Positions 1-13,030 of a stretch of DNA of 64,000 nt are shown piece by piece; position 1 is the first letter of the stretch, and each line of letters starts with the position of its first letter. Below the pieces are notes generated by a model. The model was not told the DNA's origin. It made no database searches and saw only the letters and a program-made list of their open reading frames with translations. Position numbers and translations under genes: made by a program. The stretch is from Atherinomorus stipes. Lineage: Eukaryota > Chordata > Actinopteri > Atheriniformes > Atherinidae. Where the stretch lies: positions 1 to 64,000 of the forward strand of contig JALJCO010013714.1 of the NCBI GenBank assembly GCA_023101725.1, given 5' to 3'.

Positions 1-2020
1 AATATTGTGACTTTATTTTCAAAGTCTGTCAAACAATTTTTTTTTCTTAATGTGGCCCTAATTCTCTATCCTAAAAAAGAAACTTCTGCACGTTGCCACC
101 GAAGACAACTGTTGCTATTACAAAAAACCTGCGAGTAGTGAAAGGCCTGTGAGGGCTGGAGCATGCGGATGACAGAAACATGACAGATGTCAGCATGTGT
201 TCACATAAAAGGACACTGCCTCAAGAGACAGGATTACTGAGTTATCTTAAGAAAAACGCATTGTACAATCTGGAGCGCCACAGACAGGAGCTGGGGGAAA
301 CCAGGTGAGCATGTGGATTTTTCTCCTCTGCAAACTCATTAAATAATCAGGCTATGTGAGGCAGGCACAGGGTATTTAGTCCCCTTTGTTGATTTTAAGT
401 AAAAATCAAACAAATAGCTGTATAATACAAAATGAATGGCAGGACTTTGAGTATTACTAGCTCAATCACCAGCAGTTATGAACTTTAAACTGCAATTTGT
501 TCGGTGAAAATGACGATTTGTCCATCTGGCAACACTAATGTATCATAATTCATGTGCTAAAACAAATCTTTCCCTTTCTCGCCACACCCCTTCTGACAAC
601 TTCTCACATTACTTGCATCAGCTGTCACCATCTGACAGCATGCAACGCATCTCTGGCTCCTTATTAATCTAAGCTCTTCGGTTTCCTGAGCGAGCTGCGT
701 TTCCCCTTTTGCCATCAGCTCCCCCGCCCAGCTCATCCCACCCCAAAAGCCCTTTGATGTGTCACTTCACATCTCACCCTCAAAAGCTGTGAAATCTCAA
801 TTTTCTGATAAGAGCAACCTCAATTTGTCAGAAGATACTATTTATAGATCTGACAGAGATGGAGTTCCATGATCTGCAATAATTCTTAACAGGCACTAAG
901 AGGCCATTGTCACGTCTGTGTGAAGTAAAAGCAGCGCTGCCCCAGTCGATTCACCTGATAAAGATGCAATGAGGAAGTAGATTTGAAAGGACAGACTGCA
1001 GCACTTTTTTATTTTGCCACCAAATTAGAAGCAGGTCCAGCGTGGCCCAGCTTCCTGTTTAAACTCGTACCTCCTGAGGATTTCAGCTCTTTTAATATCT
1101 CAGTTCAACCCACTTTGTGTTTTTTAGATAGCTCTCTCTCCTTGCACACAGCAGCTGAGATGAAATGGCTGTAGTTTCAGCAGCCGTTGGCAAAACTTGT
1201 GCACATATTGGAACAGTTTTAAATGCTAAAAACATCACTTTACTCAGTCAGAACCTCCAACATTTACACAAATTAAGTTGGTAAACTTCCAGCCAATTAT
1301 TCCCAGTTAAATGTTGGGTCATCGAAAAAGACTTTCAGTCAGGCGAGCAATGAGGCAAGCTGGAACTAAGCACTGTAAAACATTTCTCTCTATTTTGGGG
1401 TACACAATAAGGTCCAGGCTTTGAAAAGCTTTTCTGGCTTTCCAGACCCTGCAGGAAGTAAAAATAGTGAAAGCAAAGCATTCAGGATCAACAGGTTCTG
1501 GCTGAGTGGCATTCAGGTCTGAATCACGATGATAAAAAGAAATTTATTTCTATTGAAACTATTGAACACGAGTACTGACGGAAAGGCCAAAAATAGCAAT
1601 GCATATCAAAAATGCTTCCCTTCCACAAACACATCTTTTCTTTTTATTTTTTTTAAGTAATAAAAGCTAAAATAGCATACTGAACAAATTCCTCTTTAAA
1701 AGGAAAAGAGATGAAAAGAATATCCTGCCAATTATCGACTCTAATCTGAAGAAAAATGTGTATGTGAAAGTGAGACTGACTGAATGCTAATCACTGAAAT
1801 TGAGTTCATCAAATGATAATGCTCATCATTCACACTCCTACACAAACATTAGATTTCACTTTGGGTGAGATGTGCTCATGTAAATGAAAGTAATTTACAC
1901 ATATTAATATATTTTAATGCATAACTACTGATGGCTGCCTCACGTCATGCAGATAAATAGCAGCCAGATGGTAAAATAGATGAATAAAATCATGCATGGA
2001 CTAGCTGCTGGTGCCAAGAT
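1..2020. other. unassigned non-coding DNA with one exon candidate
   Basis: No repeat family, RNA gene or long open frame is recognisable here. The composition is ordinary AT-rich teleost non-coding sequence. The only coding-like signal is the segment ending at 304, listed separately. The short open frame at 983-1174 has no recognisable domain and looks like chance. Confidence 0.5.
153..304 (+). CDS. candidate internal exon (5' boundary uncertain)
   Basis: The frame is open from just after a TGA at 150 to a good splice donor at 304/305 (CAG followed by GTGAGC). Its last part reads ...LYNLERHRQELGET, using mostly CTG, GAG, CGC and CAG codons, which is more coding-like than the surroundings. 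It would end in phase 2. The 5' boundary is unclear: several AG dinucleotides (for example before 233 and 251) could be acceptors, but none has a strong pyrimidine tract. I do not recognise the peptide. The alternative is a chance open frame next to a donor-like sequence. Conservation or transcript data would decide. Confidence 0.22.
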
Positions 2021-2021
2021 T

Positions 2022-2106
2022 TATTTATTTATTTATTTATTTTCTGTCTCTGTTTAAGGGATTATTAAGTGCTCCTCACATTTTGAATTTCAAACAAACA
2101 AACAAA
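2022..2106. repeat. short tetranucleotide repeats (TTTA)n and (AAAC)n
   Basis: About six TTTA units lie at 2022-2042 and about four AAAC units near 2091-2106, with some 50 bp of unique sequence between them. No function is implied. Confidence 0.8.
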
Positions 2107-2779
2107 CTACCGAACACTGACCATCTGTTCCGCCTGGCATCATGAGAGGCGATATAAACATGTCGGGTTATGTTACACGTCACCACCACACATCCTCACA
2201 CTCTAGACTCAAACACGTTGCCCTGACCTTCACCTTAACCATTTCTGACATTTAACACCATCCAGTGACACACCAAAGGTTAAACTACAAAGACATGACA
2301 CACGTTGCGTGCTTCAAAATACATGCCATGTACACCATGAAGTCATTCTGAGACACCGTCCTCCGTCTGTCCCCTTGATCATGACTTGATCAAATGAAAG
2401 CATAATGGTAGTTTGACATGCATGAAGCATTTGTATTGTGCATTGTGAAATGTTTTGAAGCTGCCAGACTTATTATATTAAAATTTAAAAGTAATTCTTT
2501 GCACAACAAAATGTGGAAAGTTTGACAGCCTGAAAAAAGAAAACAGGGGAAAAAAGGCAAGATGGCATCCACATTTTTTTAAGAAAAGCTGGTGTTTAAA
2601 GACCAAAAAAGACAAAGTAATGACACAAAAAGCCGATGTCAAAGACACCTGACCTGATGGTCTTCAAACAGCTGCTCTTAAAGGCAACATTCAAATAAGC
2701 TCATTATTTTGCACAGCAAGCTGCAGAGTGTTAAAATCTATAAAAATGTCTTAAAAAAAAGAAGAAGTTCATTAAAGGT

Positions 2780-3353
2780 ACACACTCAAAAATATAGGTA
2801 CCAATTTGTACTTAAAAGGGTACAAAGCTTGTCACTGGGGGTGTTCCTTTTTGATAGACATTTCTGTACCCTTCGGTCCTGGTCCATTTTTGTACCTGAT
2901 CAAGTTCTACTAGTTAAAGTACAATTAAACTAATTAAAAATGATGAATAAAAGTCAATAAAATAGAGATTATGACAACAATCAAAGATGCTAATAAGAAA
3001 TGAATAATTATTTTATAAATATTAGGCTAAACACATATAATTAAACATATAATTATTACTATGATTACTATGAAAATCATAATATAACAACTATAATTAT
3101 ACTACTGTTTAGAAGGACTGCTGTATATAGTTATTATACAAGCTACGCACGTTTTTCAATCCTGCAGGAACCCTTAGGGTTGAAATGGTACAAATTTGTA
3201 CTTTATATTACTTTGGACCCTTTTTTATAGTATATAGGTACACTAATGGCCTCATAAAGACCAATATTGTATTTTTGAGAGAACATTTGTACAAAAATGT
3301 ACCGGCAGGTAAAGAAATGTTCTTGTCTCGTACCTCTATTTTTGAGTGTGTGT
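2780..3353. mobile_element. non-autonomous DNA transposon with ~22-bp inverted ends
   Basis: The left end (2780) and the reverse complement of the right end (3353) share ACACACTCAAAAATA followed by AGGTAC. GGTAC/GTACC motifs recur inside (2818, 2894, 3236, 3298), so the subterminal regions are also inverted-repeat-like. The ~574-bp body has no transposase, so this is a MITE-like copy. The general type (AAAAAT ends followed by GTACC repeats) is familiar from fish genomes. No clean target-site duplication is visible, so I do not assign a superfamily. Confidence 0.7.
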
Positions 3354-3920
3354 GAAGTTGTACTTTTGAGATAAAACAGTTTCAGGCAAGCAAAAGAAAA
3401 CGAGCAAAAAAAAAATAAAAAAGAAATAAAGAAAATTGTCTTAAATTTTGAATCTGTTTATATCTAAACATATTACTTGCCACATTTACATGCAGACCTT
3501 TTGATTCTTTTTAAAATCATTCAGATTAACGATCTCAGGTTGACTGCTTACATGTGACATGATCTTTTCTGATCTCGTGTTCAGATGATGACGCGCTGCA
3601 TTTAATCAGAACCGTGGATGAAACAGACGTGTGACGTCCACAGATCGATGAAGACATGATGTGACATCACTGCACACATCAAACAGAGCATGCTCAGACG
3701 GAACACAGCCTGATACCATTTCATTTTACCGTTTGACAATAAAACCTTGCTTTTCATCAATTTGGGAAATTAAATATTCTATCCCTGTAAAATCAAATAA
3801 AATTCTGTTCAGTTTTGGCCTGTTTTTCTGACTGAGAACTTTAAATGGAGCATGAAAACACAACAATGCCAACACAGGATGACAAAATGCAAAGGCAAGA
3901 AAGGCATGATGGAGTACTAG
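3354..3920. other. unassigned stretch
   Basis: No gene is visible. The segment 3480-3700 (TTTACATGCAGACC onward) resembles eroded ends of fish DNA elements, but no second end was found. Confidence 0.3.
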
Positions 3921-3924
3921 GGCT

Positions 3925-4205
3925 TAAGAAAAAAAAATTACAAACGTTGAGAACAAATTTGTAATATTTTGAGAAAAATGTCATAATTTTACAAGAAAAA
4001 ATTGTTATTTTACAAGAATAAAGTTATAAGTTTACAAGAAAATTGTAGTAATTCAAGAAAGAAAGGAGTTATTTACAAGAATAAAGAAATAATTTTACGA
4101 GAATTTATGAGAATAAAGTTGTAAATTTACAACTTTATTCTCATAAAAATAACATTTTTTTCCTTGTAATATGATGTCTTGATTCTCAATGTCTTAATTT
4201 TTTGT
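3925..4205. repeat. foldback with perfect 44-bp palindrome and degenerate arms
   Basis: A perfect 44-bp inverted repeat without spacer lies at 4104-4147; each 22-bp arm begins TTTATGAGAATAAAG. The flanks continue as an imperfect inverted repeat: the left side (3925-4103) holds irregular copies of ACAAGAATAAAGT, and the right side up to about 4205 carries the complementary CTTGTAAT...TTCTCAATGTCTTAA. Such arms with TACGAGAATAAAGT motifs are seen in fish foldback DNA elements. A long hairpin in single-stranded DNA is expected, and the region may be unstable in cloning. Confidence 0.75.
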
Positions 4206-4220
4206 TTTGTTTTGTTTTGT
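4199..4220. repeat. (TTTTG)n microsatellite
   Basis: About four TTTTG units lie immediately 3' of the foldback element. Confidence 0.8.
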
Positions 4221-4838
4221 AAGGCCATGTCCCCATGGCACAGAAGCCGGTTCAGGTGTGAGAACAGAGGTGAAAAACCAGAGAAAGGTTTCATCATCTC
4301 CACATAACCACTGTAGTACATACTGCAGGTGGCGCTAAGATGATAAAGACTCCAAATGTATAACAAGCTGTAACCTATGTGCTAAAGATGTGAAACTTAC
4401 CCTGTATCACGTGGCATGCATGTCAGCTTGCTCCTGCTGTTGTTACGACCATCAACAGCGGGATGAAACAACGGTACAGAAGTGCAACACTCTGTCGTAA
4501 AAGCAGCATTTAAGCTGTAAACAAGCCGGGATTGTCTGGAGGATCACCACGACACAGCAGCTCACCGATGCCATTATTGTTGTTGTGATCAGCGTCGGCT
4601 TCATCACACTGATGTCATATCCTCCAGTTGTGCGGCTTCACTGTCCTGATGGAACGCAAATGGTCGAGGTTTCGAATCTCTCCAACTTGCGACCTGGTTA
4701 CAGACATGATCGGTTTCATGGGGGCTAATTCCGGGTTTCGTGGGGATGAAAGGGTGGATTTCTAAAAAACATATGTGGTTTTACTGCAGTTTGGTGTTGT
4801 GGGGACGGCCCCTAAATATGGCCTTAATACTCCATCAT

Positions 4839-5580
4839 AAGCTGGGTTCCATTACAATTCTTCGAAAAATAAAAGCAATATTTCTTAAATTTCGAAAAAG
4901 TGACAATAGCCGTAATTCTGGTACAATCCCGTCCTGCGAGACTCCACTTTGAGGAGGATGGAGATATAAACATGTTGTTTTAGAGCTGCTGCTTCTCATC
5001 AGAAGATGAAAGCAGCGGATGATGATTCAGAGGTAAAGTCCGTATGTACGGAGCCTCTGATCACATCAGCAGGAAAAAACACTTGTGGCGACTTCCAGGA
5101 CAGACGCCCAAAACGTAACACAAATTAAAAACCCCTCAGGATCAACGTCTGGGGTGTGGATGTCATTTCTTCATCTTATATTCCACTTTTATCGGCACCA
5201 GTTCCTGACTGATGTGGTGATGCAGCTGTTCATACGAAGGCGCAGTTATACAATGTTATCCGTGGTCACGTTTTATTAAATCCTGGTTAGATATAATTAA
5301 TAACATGTGGGAACGAGATAACCGAGTTGTGATGTTACAAATGTGTGGAAACGACATAAACAGCTTGTTGCCAGTCGTTAATACATAAAGAACTGTGTGT
5401 TTCCGTTACACTTATGCGAAAACTGCTTTATCGAAAAGTCTGAATTTACGCCTCATGAAAGAGTAAAAACTTTTTTTGTGATATTTGAGAGTTTTTTTTA
5501 AATGTAGGTGTTTCCATTAGTGTTTTTGATTGCAATTTTTTGGTTTTGCGCAATTCCAGGTGTAATGGAAAACCAGCTAT
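4839..5580. mobile_element. non-autonomous element with AGCTGG..TTCCATTACA inverted ends
   Basis: The left end reads AGCTGGGTTCCATTACA and the reverse complement of the right end (5580) reads AGCTGGTTTTCCATTACA. The interior includes a distinctive block at about 4928-5070 (CGAGACTCCACTTTGAGGAG... GATGAAAGCAGC...) that recurs at about 35165-35310, with the same right-end motifs near 36190-36245. Two copies of one family are therefore present in the window. No transposase is encoded; the open frames at 4740-4952 and 5085-5279 are chance frames over it. Confidence 0.65.
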
Positions 5581-7490
5581 GGATGCCACCCTGAGGCAGC
5601 ATTTACTAATAATAAAATAAATGCTTTTCCCAAGGTAATAAGATCATTCAAGAGTGTTAAAATCAACTTTACACATTGTCTTGTCAAAAAACTTGCCTAC
5701 ACTGCTTTTACAGTCCGCCCCTGGCAACTCACGAAGTTTTTGTCTGACATGGTCAGACGGTGCAGTAGATAGAAGTGGTCAGTGTGTTGATGAGAAGTTG
5801 TTGGATCCGTTTGATTTGAAGGTGTGTTGGATCAACAAACCTGCCGCATAGCAGCCCAGAAGGACGAGCGTCACACAGCCCTGCTCTTATACAACTAATA
5901 AGATATTGCTTCATGGAATTAGAAAATAATTGTGTTCTGTTTTTATTGACATTTTAGACAGTTTCTTTTAAAGTATTGATCTTTTTTCATAAAACATACA
6001 GTGCGACAAATCAAAAAACCTTTACACTCTTCTGCCTTTCACAAAAGAAATAATAATAATGAAAAAAAAAAAGCAATGGGATAATTTTATCATAGAGCCC
6101 ACCGACAACAGACAGTGTTGCAGTCAGTGCAGATATATGTAATACCCACTTTCATAGAAATGATTTCTTCCTCCAAGCAAGCAGCTTAATTAGCTGACAC
6201 TGAGCGTACATGTGACAGAGTAATCCTACATGACAATGTTCACCACACGCGGCGTTCATCATTTGGTATTTTTTAAGTCCTCTTCTGCATTCTAAAAATC
6301 ACTAATGTAGCTCTGAAGAGATCAGGAATGTTTGTTTTAATTGAATTTGCCATTTAACCACCCTATTAAATATAAAGTGTGCTTCAGCCTCTTCATTACA
6401 GAAAGAAATTAATTAGCAGATAACATCAGACTGATCCTATAATGTATTTGCTGTTTACTTGTGGGTTGTAATTTCAAACCAACTTTTGTACCCGACTGCA
6501 AATGATATATAATTGTCTGAGCTCATGAAACCAGTATTTTTCTGCAGCTTGTTTATAGTATTGAATTCTGGCAGTGTGATAGCTTATGTGTGCAGAGACA
6601 GCACTTTATAGTTAATTATATCATCCCTCCCGTACACACAATGTTTCAAAGGTATTATTGTAAAGCAGCTGTTAGTTTGAACAATATTCCTACAAGTCAG
6701 CATTCATTATGATTCAAAACAGAATGCCGTTAAATGAATAAAGGTGATGACAATGACATATCCTTTAGTGCGACATTAAAGTTTGAAAGAAGCAAGCCAG
6801 CATTTTCATTTTCAGTACTTTATTGGAAACCCATTAATATTGTGCTACAATCCGGTATTGGACTACTTTTCTGTGTCTTATGACTGCTTCCTTTATGCTC
6901 ATGAAACGAGATGGAGTGAGGTGGATAGGGGGCCATCTTCAAATTCAAAATCTTTTCAAATCTGTTTCAGGAAGCGGCGTATTTCAGACTTTAATCACAT
7001 CTATTTTGCACGCGCACTCTGCCTCAGTGTGATGCAGAAGCATTTGGGGATTATGGCACCGCATTAATTCACTGTAGCCACAGCTTGACTTGACAACTGA
7101 GTTGAGTTTGGGTGCAGGGAATTTACCTATTCTTATTCTGTAAAACAAAACAAAACCCCCAAAATTCAGAGCAGGTTATGAAACTGAGATTTCCGAAAGT
7201 TTTGTGTATAAAGGACAGCAGGAAGATTTTGGTGGTAAAGCTGAAAAGATCAGCACTTCTTCCTCGAGTGTTTCATGATATTGGGATGCTGTAGGATTAT
7301 CTAAGTATATCCTCTTCCAGTAAAAAGACACTTCACAGTCTGTGGCTCGTTTCATCATAAAAAGAAAACTCCAAGAAGGTCCATCTTTAATATATTTTTT
7401 ACAAGAAAATGAAGATTTTTGCAGCTTCTAAAATGAATGCAGCCCACAAGTATAATAATGGTTTTGATTCATCCTTCATTAAATTAATTA
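5581..7490. other. unassigned AT-rich stretch
   Basis: No recognisable gene or repeat. Several TAATTA/TTAATTAGC motifs occur (for example near 6188 and 6409), as in many homeodomain-bound non-coding elements, but they are also expected by chance at this composition. The open frame at 6783-7067 (94 codons) shows no domain. Confidence 0.4.
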
Positions 7491-7493
7491 AAA

Positions 7494-7580
7494 CTAGGAA
7501 TGTTCGATATTGGCTTTTTTTTTTTACTGATATCTGATATTGTCCAACTCTTAAATTCCGATATCCAATAGCGTAAGCCC
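7494..7580. repeat. terminal fragment of a fish DNA element (GATAT-rich end)
   Basis: The segment starting AGGAATGTTCGATATTGG and continuing with ACTGATATCTGATATTGTCC resembles the GATATC-rich terminus of a dispersed fish DNA transposon family, from general familiarity with such ends. Only one end is present and it stops at about 7575. Confidence 0.4.
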
Positions 7581-7599
7581 GCGGGGGTCAACGTGAGGA

Positions 7600-7795
7600 T
7601 TCTCCAGTTTTGAAGGCCATTGTTCGAAGTCGGGCTTTGTACGCAACATGGGTAGAACTTGCTGGTTACATGCTGGCATTCCGACATACTGTCATTTCAA
7701 CATACCACCATCCCGAAATCCCGCTATTCTGGCACACAAATGTCCCGCCATTCCGACAAAGCTTTCCAGGTAAGAAAACGTGTGTTAATAAGAGT
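7600..7795. repeat. degenerate short repeat, CATTCCGACA type
   Basis: Variants of CATTCCGACA and CATCCCGAAAT recur within about 100 bp (7677, 7708 and 7748), giving a cryptically repetitive stretch. It ends at a donor-like CCAG/GTAAGA (7769-7770). The open frames here on both strands are probably by-products of the repeat. Confidence 0.35.
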
Positions 7796-7799
7796 CTGT

Positions 7800-8890
7800 G
7801 ACTCGGCGCTGTCCGGTGCTGAACTGCAAACAATGAAGAGAGCCTCATTAGGAGTTTAGCTTCTGCAAATGAATAAATATTTGCTGCCACAACACAATTA
7901 GGTAAAATGCCAAGGAATGAAATCCAGTTTCCCCTCCAAATATGAAACTGCAGTGCGTTTGCATATAAACAGACAAGAGGATACCAGACGGATACAATGA
8001 CGGCAAATAGTTAGATTACTTATCTAAAATATTTATATTAAAAAGCATATAAAAAAAACTAAAAGATTTAGATATAATTAAGAGTACTGTGGGGAATCTT
8101 CTCCTATTCCCTCTTCTGAAATCAGATTTTTAAACAGTTCTGATGGAGCTCAGTGTTTATCTGGATGATGCGGCTTCATTCTGAACCATTTTACTGAATC
8201 TGGACAAACCGTGGCATCTGGAGGAAAAAAAAAAAAAATCAGTGTAATGGCGGTTTTGTTCGGCATCCATAAATGCGCACAATGATGCGCCCTCCCCTGC
8301 TGTACAGCATGGAGACTGGACATTCTTCACACGTTTTTGCTGGAATCAGTCTGTGACTTCAGGTGACACCTGCAGCACCATCATTGATTTCTGTAACTGC
8401 AGTTATTAATGTTGCATTATGATGCCAGCGCGCGACGACGCACGGCTCCGTGGAGACTCTGCTCCAGCTGGCTGCGGTGACTGACGCTGTTTCTTCTGCT
8501 GACGGTCAGTGATCCCTAAGATTCAGACATGAATCTAACATGTTTCAGACCTGCTGAAGTTACATTAACACGTGGAGGCAGATTATATTTCCCGTTTCAG
8601 GAGATTTTGATAACAGATCATTAAGTTGCTTTGCGAGGTTGTGGAGTCCGTCTGCTGTAAAAGCACGTACAAATCTGATTGTCAGGCTGCTTTTAAAGGA
8701 ATTATTGTGGGATGTCATTCCACAGTAGCAGCACAGCAGTACAGAAACAGTGAGTGATGATGATGATGATAATGAAGGCCTGATTGCAAACCCGAGTCCG
8801 CAGCCGAACACGCGCGCACAACGGGAAGATTTATAAACTGGAATAATCACAAACATCAGTTTCCCTCAGAGATAAAAGACACGAACATGA
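7800..8890. other. unassigned stretch
   Basis: No recognised element except a short (GAT)n run at about 8755-8770. The minus-strand open frame at 8560-8856 has no recognisable domain. Confidence 0.4.
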
Positions 8891-9405
8891 TGAGAAATGT
8901 TGATTAGAAACTTTGTGTTTCTTCGTGGTGGCTGAAAGCCGCTGTAACCTCCTGAGGAGGAGACGGAGCTTTTCTGGTAGTTCGGTCGGCACATTCCTGC
9001 AGAAATGAAATCATCCACAAGCTTTTCAGTGGGGAGGACAAAAAGACTGCTGTTGTCCTTCGTACGCCAGGTACAGTGCAGTTCTGATGCAAACTGGACG
9101 CCATGATGTCGGTTTGTTGTTGTAGATCTCGGAGGGAGGGGCTTGGACAGTGTAGTTCGGGGGAGGGATTTGATTGGCTGGAAGTCATGGTGTCACGAGG
9201 AGTAAAATACGCCGAACTGCCAATCAGTCCATTTGTGAATGCAAACCATGATGCTAACTTCACCATGTAGGCAGACACACCCAGGGAAAAAGGAAACGCA
9301 AATCTATAATTTAACCCCTTCAGGAACATAGCGAGGCTGGGGAAGCTAAAATATATGATCAAAAACCTCAAAAAACGTAACTTTCATGCCAGGGGCACTT
9401 TAAAT
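8890..9405 (-). repeat. fragment of a TTTAAAGTGCCCC-ended DNA element
   Basis: Read on the minus strand, the sequence begins at 9405 with TTTAAAGTGCCCC, an end sequence I associate with abundant fish DNA elements. The body runs to roughly 8900, where no matching opposite end is obvious. The 155-codon minus-strand frame at 8904-9371 lies over this repeat, begins in the terminal region and has no recognisable domain, so I do not call it a gene. Confidence 0.4.
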
Positions 9406-9409
9406 CATT

Positions 9410-10650
9410 GGTGCCTTGATTTACGAAAGGTTTGTGCACACTAAAATGAGCACTATCTTCATTACACACGCAATAATCCGCCGGAGCTGATTTACAAACA
9501 GGGCAAAAGGAGGTTTGTGTCTGTTCACGAGTAAAACAGCCTCGCTATCCATTTTGCATGTCTGCTGTAGATGCATATGCAATATGGGTGTTTCTGCTAG
9601 AACATGCATAATGTTGGGAGAAGACTATGCAAATAACAGCTTCACACACACAAAGTGATTTATCAACCATACAACAGAAAGCGGGTGCAAAAAATTGTGT
9701 GCTTTTTAGTGAGTCTGAAAAGCAGGTGTTAACTAGCAGCTTTATGCAGAAATGGTTGGAAGAGTGCTGCTGCAGGACTGCAGACATGCAGCATTGGGTC
9801 AAAATCATTTCTCATGAGGTGTGGGGGCAACTTGTCAAGTTTTCACTAATGTCACTAGTTATCTAATTTAATAACAATCAACATCATTTAACATGGGTTA
9901 TTCCAGAGAGATGAATCTGAACATCTGCAGTTGCAGCATCGTGGTACTTAAAGCTGACATTATCTGTTTTTACCTTTCTTTTATGTTTTGCCATATTTTT
10001 TTGTGTAGATCAGCTCCTGCGCGCTCTTCCTCTCCAGACCCGCTTCCTCCTCTCCACACCGCCGCGGCTGCTGCTGCTGCTGCTCTGATGTTGCTGACCT
10101 GGGGAAAGTTGGCCTCCCACCCCACACAAAACTCAGTGAAATTAACCAGCACAAACGTAGCACAAACCATTGATACTATTTTTTTACTGAGTTTTGCATT
10201 GGGTTGGGGGGAATTACGCAGGTCCAGCACCTGGCATTGTGCTCTGTGCGTAATATCAGACCATCTTCAACAGCAGCGTCTCCTTATCTATGTCCTTATA
10301 AACTGGCTTCTTCATATGACCCACCGGGAAACCTGCTGCTTTTTTATTTCAAAGATATTATACTTATTTTATATTCTATTTTTTATTTGCCTCATATTAT
10401 ATCTCTGGAACTATATTTCTCTATCAGGTTGAATTTAATTTTGTGTTTACCACATGCTCTTCTGAACTTTCCATGGCACAGCAACAGCAGCTAAATCCTC
10501 ATTCAAATATTGCTGTTTGCACCTGTTACAGATTGCGTAATCTTTGTAGATCACCCGCAAACGCTGACGAGATAACAAACATTATTTATCAGCGCTGCAG
10601 ACTTATTACCGCTCTTTATTTGAATTCTTACTTAACCAGGGACTAAATGC
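9410..10650. other. unassigned stretch, possibly an old repeat; contains (CTG)n
   Basis: A (CTG)n run of about six units lies at 10067-10084. The plus-strand open frame 9893-10432 (179 codons) crosses it but reads into low-complexity Leu/Ile/Phe-rich sequence without a domain. No paired ends were found. Confidence 0.3.
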
Positions 10651-13025
10651 CATGTTTGAGGTTCCATCAATCACTCAGGCTTTCTCAGTCAATTTCCAAA
10701 ACTGAAACAACAATGTGGTCAAAAAAACACTTTTTCCAAACCTTTGGGCTACAGATGGCCCAGTTTGTCTCAAATGCTAATGTGTTGCTTTGAAGTTGTT
10801 ACTGCTGAGGGGAAGCAGAAGTCCAGTTTTACAACACTTCTATGGAAATAAACCCACACAACAGTAATTTTTATCGTCTGTGGAGCAAATGAAGATCTGT
10901 AATAAAAAAAGAAAGGCTGTTCATGCTACTTGTTTCTGTCTTTCTAATGAAATATGCCAGTGACATTTTGATTAGCTGGTGCTGTGGAGAAAGAGAGTAA
11001 TTTGAGGATGGATTGACCTTTCCTCTCCTCTCTGTACTGTTTCCTCTGCCGCTCCACATCACGTCTATTTGCTTTCTCTTTAGTTTCCACCAAATTCATG
11101 TGATATTGATAGAATTTGATCATAAAATCTGTTATAGTTGCAGCAAAGCAGGTGGGAGAAGTGTGTTTTCTATGTATGCTTGTCTTTATGTGTGCAGACC
11201 AGGGATGGGATTTGAAGTGGATGCACTTGACAGGCAGGTTTTGAGATGAAGTCCTGTTTGCATTTTTAATAAAGCAAAGACAGGCTTGACTGCTGTTTGT
11301 TTTGTTGCTGTGTTCCAAGGTGTATTTTTTGAATGGAAAAAAAAAAAAAACCTACGACACCAGGACAGGGAGACAAAGAGTAAGAGCGAGAGAGGTGACA
11401 CCACCCCCGGGGCAACGTCATATTACCTCCACAATGTGATGCTGAATTCAAAGCGGTGGTCCCTCATTCCAGTCAGGGAAGCGTAGTGCTATTATGTATA
11501 GAACAGAAACATGCTGTCTGCATGTATCAATTTACCACCAAACCCTTAAAAATGCCTCAGCAGCAAAGGACTGACCCAGAAATGTCAAATGAGTCTGCCA
11601 TAGTGTCCAAAGATGGGAGAAAATTATGCAAGGAACAAACCTTCTGGCAGACGTGATCGACCACAAATTATTCTATTCAGATTCACAAAGGACGAGCTAA
11701 TTTGAGGGAGTGACACCAATTTCCCACAGGCCAACCAGCATGCCTTTTTCTCCCTCTATTTACCATTACGTTCTAAAGAGTGCTTCTAGTGATGGAGCAC
11801 GAGAGAGACATTAATGAAGGATGGATTCCATTCATCCCCTGCCACCCCCAACCTCTTCTATCACCCCTCTCTCATAACGGTTATAAAGGCTGCACAGTTT
11901 TTGCACACATCTCCTAGCAACCGCAGCCCGTCCACCGTACTGTAGCTCTGCAGACACAGACATTCCAGCAGGTCGGCGAGGGTGCAGGACGTTTGCTGCT
12001 ACGTGTTAATCTAAGTATGGAAATAAGGGCCACAACAGAGATAACATTCAACATCTAATTTAGCATTTTAGGATGATATTTCAACACGAAATTGAAAATG
12101 AAGATACAGATGAGTCTGAAGGAATGGAAATGTGAAAATGAATGTTTGCTAAAGATGGTGTTGGATGGAAATATTGGAGTTATAGGAAGATAGCATCGTC
12201 GGTCGAAGGATATATTCACTCCAAAACATTTGAAATTGCAAAACAACTGAGCATGGATAAGCCCAGTAACACATTTGTAAACTTGCAGCTACCGATTAAA
12301 AGGATCCTAGCAGCAACCCACAGTCCTTTTATGTACTACTCAGAAACCTTGTAATCAAGTATAAAGCCCTGTTTTATTATATGCTTGACTATTTTTACCC
12401 AATGCTACATGAACTTTCTCAAGTAAAGCTGTTATATTCAGATCGCTGGCCAACAAACTGTGAAGATACAGTAGCCAGATGGTTTTAGTGGAGTATCTGA
12501 GAAAATCAATATACATCATGGCTCAGTAATGCAAGCTACTTGGGTAATTTCCTACCTATAACATCATTAATGGCTCGGTATATTTCACTTTCGTCGAATG
12601 CGTATTGATTCCCTTACAGTGTAGTTATTAAAAAGACCGGTCCATGCATATTGATTTATTCAAATGAATATTTTCTCCTCCTTTTGTGGCAGCTTAACAC
12701 AGGCATAATTTGTTTATACTTGACACCAATACACAGGAGGAAAAGCACGTCTTCTTTGTACTTTTTGCACACTGCCACAGCCAGCATGTTGCAGTAATGA
12801 TAGAACAGTTTTGCTCTCTAACATGTAAAATCTGGCTTTCCTCTACATGTTGCTTTTCGTATGTCAATATTTCCTGTTACTGATCCAAACACATGCACAT
12901 ACATGCATGGATCAAGGAACCTAAAGCCCGAAAACCACGGATCCAATCAAAACCCTGAGTGCATAAACTTATAGTATATGTTAAAGTAATATAGTATATA
13001 TATCATATAGTATACTGTATAAAGT
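10650..13025. other. unassigned stretch
   Basis: No gene or element recognised. Some parts (11690-11960, with ATTAATGAAGGATGG) look low in repeat content and could be conserved non-coding sequence, but conservation cannot be judged from one genome. Confidence 0.35.
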
Positions 13026-13030
13026 ATAGC

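Noticed and set aside
8904..9371. 155-codon minus-strand frame
   Set aside because: Lies over a dispersed repeat starting with TTTAAAGTGCCCC; no recognisable protein motif.
9893..10432. 179-codon open frame, the longest in the window
   Set aside because: Crosses a CTG repeat, then reads Leu/Ile/Phe-rich low-complexity sequence; no domain or splice structure was recognised.
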